Of a DNA stretch of 32,500 bases, positions 28,343-32,500 are shown piece by piece. The DNA comes from Mesostigma viride (lineage: Eukaryota; Streptophyta; Mesostigmatophyceae; Mesostigmatales; Mesostigmataceae), in NCBI GenBank assembly GCA_009746045.1, contig RPFO01000097.1, forward strand, positions 1 through 32,500. The letters are read 5' to 3'. The notes beneath the pieces were generated by a model, which was not told where the DNA came from, made no database searches, and saw only the letters and a program-made list of their open reading frames with translations. How positions within the stretch are numbered: position 1 is the first letter of the stretch; every line of letters starts with the position of its first letter. The position numbers and the translations under genes were made by a program.

Positions 28343-30085
28343 TGTTGACAGTATGCTGGGCGGGACGTGCGCGGGACGCCCGGATGTCGAGTATTGTCCA
28401 TTAGACCTTCCCCGCGCCTTTTATGGACCTTGGACGCATTCTGCGCGCACGGCGAAAGGGCACTCCGTGCGAGCGCTTCGCGTCCGTAATCGTTCGGGCA
28501 CGTGAAGGGGCACAACGACTCGTGGACTGAATTTACGGTCTTAGTTGGCCGGCTAGAATTCCGCGATACATGGGAATCTGGCGCTGGCGAGCAGCGCCTG
28601 TCGCGCACCAATTGTTTCTCATAACCGCCGTAACGTGAATTCGTCATCATTAGTAGGAATACGGTGTTTCCATTGAAGGTGACCTACCTTGATACCATAT
28701 GCCGCTACAGACCACAACAAAAGTTGGCTGACGGTGGCTCGCGTACTGTGACCGGATCATAACGGATACTGCGCCAAGCAGGACCCACTTGTCGACATTT
28801 GGTGAACTGGACGTCGGCATTGGGTGCTGCGTTGGGCTGTCGAAAGGTTGCGGCCATTCTGTGAATGGGGATCCGGAATACAAGAGTCCTTTCGCTGGCT
28901 CCAAGTGACGCCTCTGCCACTGAGATTCGCGATCTGTGCTGGTGGTCTCCAAGATCGCATCCTCTCAGCGCAAGCAACTCCGCCAATAAATGCAAGCACA
29001 ACAGAAGGCCACGAGCCAGGTAGTATTGAGCTGGGGCAGGTACTATCTATTAGATTCTCTGCTAACAAAGTCCATAAATTTATGCAGCTACAGTTCTGTT
29101 TTTTCAGCTTAGTATGTTAGCTGCTGTAGATCAATATCAGATTCCGCACTTGTGAACAGTCGCTACTAATGCATGTCTGTGTCGGACAACCGGGCTTGGA
29201 ATAATGAACGACACGTGGATGATCTAGTTGAGTTCTCGATTGCCCCTGCACTATCCGTACTCCATAACTGACTTTAAGATTGATTACAAACCACATGATT
29301 CTTGCCTTGCCTTTTGATGGAAATAAACAAAAAAACATGTCCATGGATTCTTGCCTTGTCGCTGGCGCGGCTGTTATTTTACCAGGCGATGTGCGCCGCG
29401 CGTTATTTTACCAGGCGCGAACTGCTGGCCGCCGGCCTCCAGGTGCGCCTTGTATTTCTAATTATGGTGACCGGCGCGGCGACCAGCAGCCCAGTGCCAT
29501 GCTCGTGACCTCTCATGACGTGTACTTGCCATGCCATGAGTGGTCACGTGCCCGGCGCCATGGACCACCGCAGAAATCAGCGAATTTTTTGGGTATGATA
29601 CCATGGCGATACTGGCGCAGAAAGCAGCGAAATAGTTTGGTACGATAGCTTACACAACAAGAACGACCATGCCTTACCTTAAGTCATGGCGGTCCACGGA
29701 GGGGCCGTCAACTCTGCCGATTTACCCGCAGCCAGCCTACAACATCACTGAAGTCCACTGGCTGCTTACCTTGGAATCCGCTACCTGAGGTTTACCAGCT
29801 ACAGCGGCAAAGCATGCACGGGAATAAGTCGGGAAACGAAATACAGGCACACTTCGAGAGCTAAATCGTTTTGAGCACTCTCAGGTCAGGAATGCGATTG
29901 CAAATCAACTAGGTTGGCCGGTTGAAACTGGCGTTGTAGAATTGGATCCAAAGCGGGAATGCACGAAGTCGAAGCGACATCATCAATACATCATTAGCTG
30001 GCGTTATTCGATTCTCGCGGTGATTAGCGAGGTTCACCATCCACCCCAATATTCCAGTTCATTATAGAGAAGTCTTGCAGCCTGC
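28343..30085. other. 1.7-kb intergenic region between two divergent genes
   Basis: The transporter starts leftward from 28342 and the OsmC gene starts rightward at 30086, so both promoters should be here. No clear TATA box or nitrate-response element was identified. GTTATTTTACCAGGCG is repeated at 29373-29388 and 29402-29417. The short frames found on both strands are not convincing. Confidence 0.5.
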
Positions 30086-31522
30086 ATGGCCGCCTTCAAT
30101 GCATTCCGAGGCCTGCTTTTCGGCAGGTCACAGACAACTCTGCTGGGACCTGCGCGACCTCTTCTGCGATCGAAATTCCGGCCACCTAGTGGCGATTGCC
30201 ACCCCAGTGTGCGCTGTATGAGCCTTGGCAGTCCCGAGCACGTCAACGTTACCGAGGACGTTGGAGATGGGCATGTCGTCCGCTACCGGCATAAGGTTCT
30301 CTGCGGGGAGCACGTGCTAAAGGGAGATCTGACGGCGGAAAGTGGCGGCAGAAACTACGGGCCCTCTCCAAAGGAATACGTCTTGTCCGGACTCGGCCTG
30401 TGCACCTCCATGGTACGTATTCGTATACATGCAAGCAGGTGCCAAGACTGCCAGCTCTTAAACAGTCCCACCCTGTCCAGGCGCGAGCTGTGCACGATCA
30501 AGCATGCGCATAACGCCCTAGTGACGGGTGCCAGAATGCGCAGCTAGTAGCCGTAGAAAGTGGTCTCGCTTACCTGGTAACTGCCTGTTCTAACCAAAGT
30601 TGCAACGGGCTCATGCCACTGCCGCGTGCATCTGACAAGCGTAATTTGCCGCCAATTGCCGACCCACATACCCTCCTCTTCATACTCCCCAATGACGTGT
30701 ACGGGATTCCCCGGTTCAAGGTTGGCGGGGCAGGGGGGGGGGGGGGGCGCTTACTAGTTGGTTTGATGTTAATATGACTGTTGCCATGCGCAATATTTTG
30801 ACTCGCTGAAGCCACATGAGGTCATGGGAATTAGAGAACCACGCTCTTCTTCAGTCATCTTCCGATTGCTAATTGTTAATTATAATTTTGTTGGAATAGT
30901 CTGAGAAGCAACAATGCAGCTCAGTACTTTTTTGACTTGCTGACTCACCACGTTGATTTTTTATTATTGTGCGCATGGTGGGCCTGAGAGGTGGCCTAAT
31001 ATGGACACCTGCTGTCGTATTTGCATCCCATCTATTATAGGCGCGTCTACAACCAACATACAAGCAGATCGTGCGCAAGCTTGTCCATCATGCTCAGCTT
31101 GTCCGATCGCAAGCTTGTCATTCATATTCGCTAGCCTGCCTGCAACACTTGATTTATAAATTCTGCGACTCGCGCCAACACACCGCGTGCATGCACAACT
31201 GTACCTACGATCCATGCCTGCACAACTGTACCTCCGATCCATGCGTGTACAACTGTACCTCCGATCCGTGCGTGCACAACTATACCCATCCATGCAGACG
31301 GTGCGCATGTATGCCGACCGCAAGGGCTGGCCGCTTCGCTCGGTCGCGGTCGAGGTGAGGGAGCACACCGACACAGCTGCGGGCGCGCACGTGCCGTCCT
31401 CGCTGCACGTGGCGCTCGACCTGCAGGGGCCCCAGCTGACGGGGGAGCAGCGCGCGCGGCTGCTGGCGGTGGCAGAGCGATGCCCGGTGAAGCGGATGCT
31501 CAAGGTACTGGGCGTTCTGTAG
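30086..31522 (+). CDS. OsmC/Ohr-family protein, two exons (30086-30412, 31298-31522)
   Basis: Exon 1 encodes 109 residues from an ATG; exon 2 encodes 74 and a stop. The join is phase 0 with a GT donor (GTACGT at 30413) and AG acceptor (CATGCAG ending at 31297). It reconstitutes the family motif LGLCTSM-TVRMYADRKGWPL. OsmC-family proteins reduce organic or fatty-acid hydroperoxides with two cysteines. Both are present: C105 in GLCTSM and the second in ERCPVKRML. The first 45 residues are Arg-rich and lack acids (MAAFNAFRGLLFGRSQ...), suggesting a mitochondrial or plastid transit peptide. Exon 2 might instead be spliced again at AAG-GTACTG (31503) into a further short exon; read through, it ends VLGVL. 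Confidence 0.85.
30413..31297 (+). other. Intron of the OsmC-family gene (885 bp)
   Basis: GT-AG, phase 0. It contains a run of about 15 G near 30733-30747 and ends in a 27-bp minisatellite. Reading exon 1 through the donor leads into unrelated residues and a stop at 30547, which supports splicing. Confidence 0.8.
31192..31290. repeat. 27-bp tandem repeat next to the splice acceptor (3.6 units)
   Basis: Units start at 31192, 31219, 31246 and 31273 (TGCACAACTGTACCT...). The length is a multiple of three, and the run is open and in frame with exon 2, encoding AQLYLRSMP-like nonapeptides. Confidence 0.9.
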
Positions 31523-31580
31523 AAGTATAACTATAGTGACCCAGGGTATGCTGTTTAAGGGGACCATACTCACCATAGAT

Positions 31581-31614
31581 ATGCCCGCTGAAGCGGATGG
31601 TCAAGGTATTGGGA
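31581..31614 (+). repeat. Partial duplicate of the end of OsmC exon 2
   Basis: ATGCCCGCTGAAGCGGATGG plus TCAAGGTATTGGG copies 31480-31512 (ATGCCCGGTGAAGCGGATGC plus TCAAGGTACTGGG) with about three changes. It includes the CPV motif codons and the potential AAG-GT donor. Confidence 0.8.
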
Positions 31615-31634
31615 ATGAGATACTGTGTGAACTA

Positions 31635-31754
31635 CCTAGTACTACTTGGCTATTATCAATGATGAGACAACCAGCCTAGTACTACTTGGCTATTATCAAT
31701 GATGAGACAATCAGCCTAGTACTACTTGGCTATTATCAATGATGAGACAACCAG
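31635..31754. repeat. 40-bp tandem repeat, three units
   Basis: CCTAGTACTACTTGGCTATT... at 31635, 31675 and 31715, with one base change. It is unrelated to the 40-bp minisatellite at 8-13.7 kb. The end of the third unit joins a 24-bp segment shared with 21435-21458. Confidence 0.92.
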
Positions 31755-31970
31755 CGCAGGCCAGAAATCTGGAGGAATCCGGACCATGGTAGCTCGAGCC
31801 TGCTGTTATCTTATCCGCGTTTGTCAGGTTGTTCAGGATGATCGAAATGAATGGAGGCGGGAATTTCTGCCTTGCTTGTTGAAAATTATGGCTGGCGAGC
31901 GTTCAGATCGAGACTTAGACAGCTGTCATGATTATTACTGTTGATTGGCATGCACTGATACTGATAGGAT

Positions 31971-32205
31971 AGTTTTCTTTCATCGAACGGGAAGCCCAGC
32001 GATGCTCTATAGTCTCTTTAGTCTTCTTTAATAGAATTGGAAGCCCAGCGATGCTTAGTTTACTTAGTTTTCTTTCACCGAATGGGAAGCCCAACGATGC
32101 TTAGTTTACTTAGTTTTCTTTAATCGAACGAGAAGCCCAGCGATGCTCTATAGTTAACTTAGTTTTCTTTAATAGAATTGGAAGCCCAGTGATGCTCTAT
32201 ACTTT
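31971..32205. repeat. 46-49-bp tandem repeat, five units
   Basis: Units start at 31971, 32020, 32066, 32112 and 32161. Each has AGT-TTCTTT followed by GGAAGCCCAGCGATGCT, with diverged spacers (TAGTTTACT or CTATAGT). Confidence 0.88.
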
Positions 32206-32500
32206 ACTGCGTGATTCTGTGTTTGCTCTCCGGTCAAGCGCGTGCTCAGAGTGGGTGAAGGACATCAGCTACACCAATGCCCTATACCGTGCCAAAGGTG
32301 CTTAAACATGCAAGATAGGGTGTTGGAGCCTCAGCGGTGCCTAACTTGCACGACGTGACCGTGCGCCCCAGAGCAGACGTACGTGCAGGCCTCTTAGAGC
32401 GATCTGAAAACATTGGGCGCTTAGCCATGGCACACAGTCACGGCGGGTCGGGGAGACTGGTAAAGTTCAGTACTGACTAATATGCCAGGAACAGGGATGC
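32206..32500. other. Window end, no gene recognised
   Basis: No convincing frame. The segment near 32230-32255 (CCGGTCAAGCGCGTGCTCAG) resembles the CPVKRML codons of OsmC exon 2 and might be a further diverged copy. Confidence 0.35.

Noticed and set aside
31726-31944. 72-codon frame at the right end
   Set aside because: It starts inside a tandem repeat and has no recognisable features.

Overview
The window looks like nuclear DNA of a eukaryote, most likely a green alga with low gene density. It holds LTR and non-LTR retrotransposons, large minisatellite arrays and a gene split by a GT-AG intron. It also carries an NRT2 nitrate transporter whose C-terminal tail (EEEYY...SEYS..E...G...KFAENSVSERG) is the type known from land plants and green algae. 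The lineage call is inference; no species is claimed. Only two ordinary host genes are supported: the nitrate transporter (minus strand, 26681-28342) and a two-exon OsmC-family protein (plus strand, 30086-31522).

Layout. Bases 4-7947 are a minus-strand Copia-like LTR retrotransposon with almost identical LTRs. Its pol has an unusual domain order (integrase, then a retropepsin-like domain, then RT and RNase H). Its gag and pol frames are separated by a frame change and a single UGA. The element abuts, and probably inserted into, a 40-bp minisatellite (7948-8837 and 10847-about 13680). That minisatellite is itself split cleanly by a 2009-bp insertion (8838-10846), made of a 1460-bp unit followed by an internally deleted 549-bp copy. 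CA-rich microsatellite, a short tRNA-like sequence, a telomere-like heptamer tract and several small tandem repeats follow, up to about 15.7 kb. Bases 15.7-17.4 kb hold nothing recognisable.

From 17.47 to 25.45 kb the DNA is mostly wreckage of one family of APE-type LINE on the plus strand. There are two overlapping broken copies and one separate ORF1 fragment. A 5'-truncated, minus-strand LINE 3' end is nested in the first copy and flanked by an 11-bp target-site duplication. Between the LINE copies (20105-21385) lie two tandem units of about 600 bp, bounded by three long palindromes and each carrying a row of short palindromic iterons. A tRNA-like sequence and a 339-bp element with 21-bp terminal inverted repeats precede the nitrate transporter. 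The right end (31.6-32.2 kb) has two more small tandem repeats.

The two host genes show no functional link to each other. The main novelty candidates are the retrotransposon's domain order and recoding, the palindrome/iteron tandem element, and the clean insertion in the minisatellite. No sequence search could be run, so family assignments rest on motifs read by eye.
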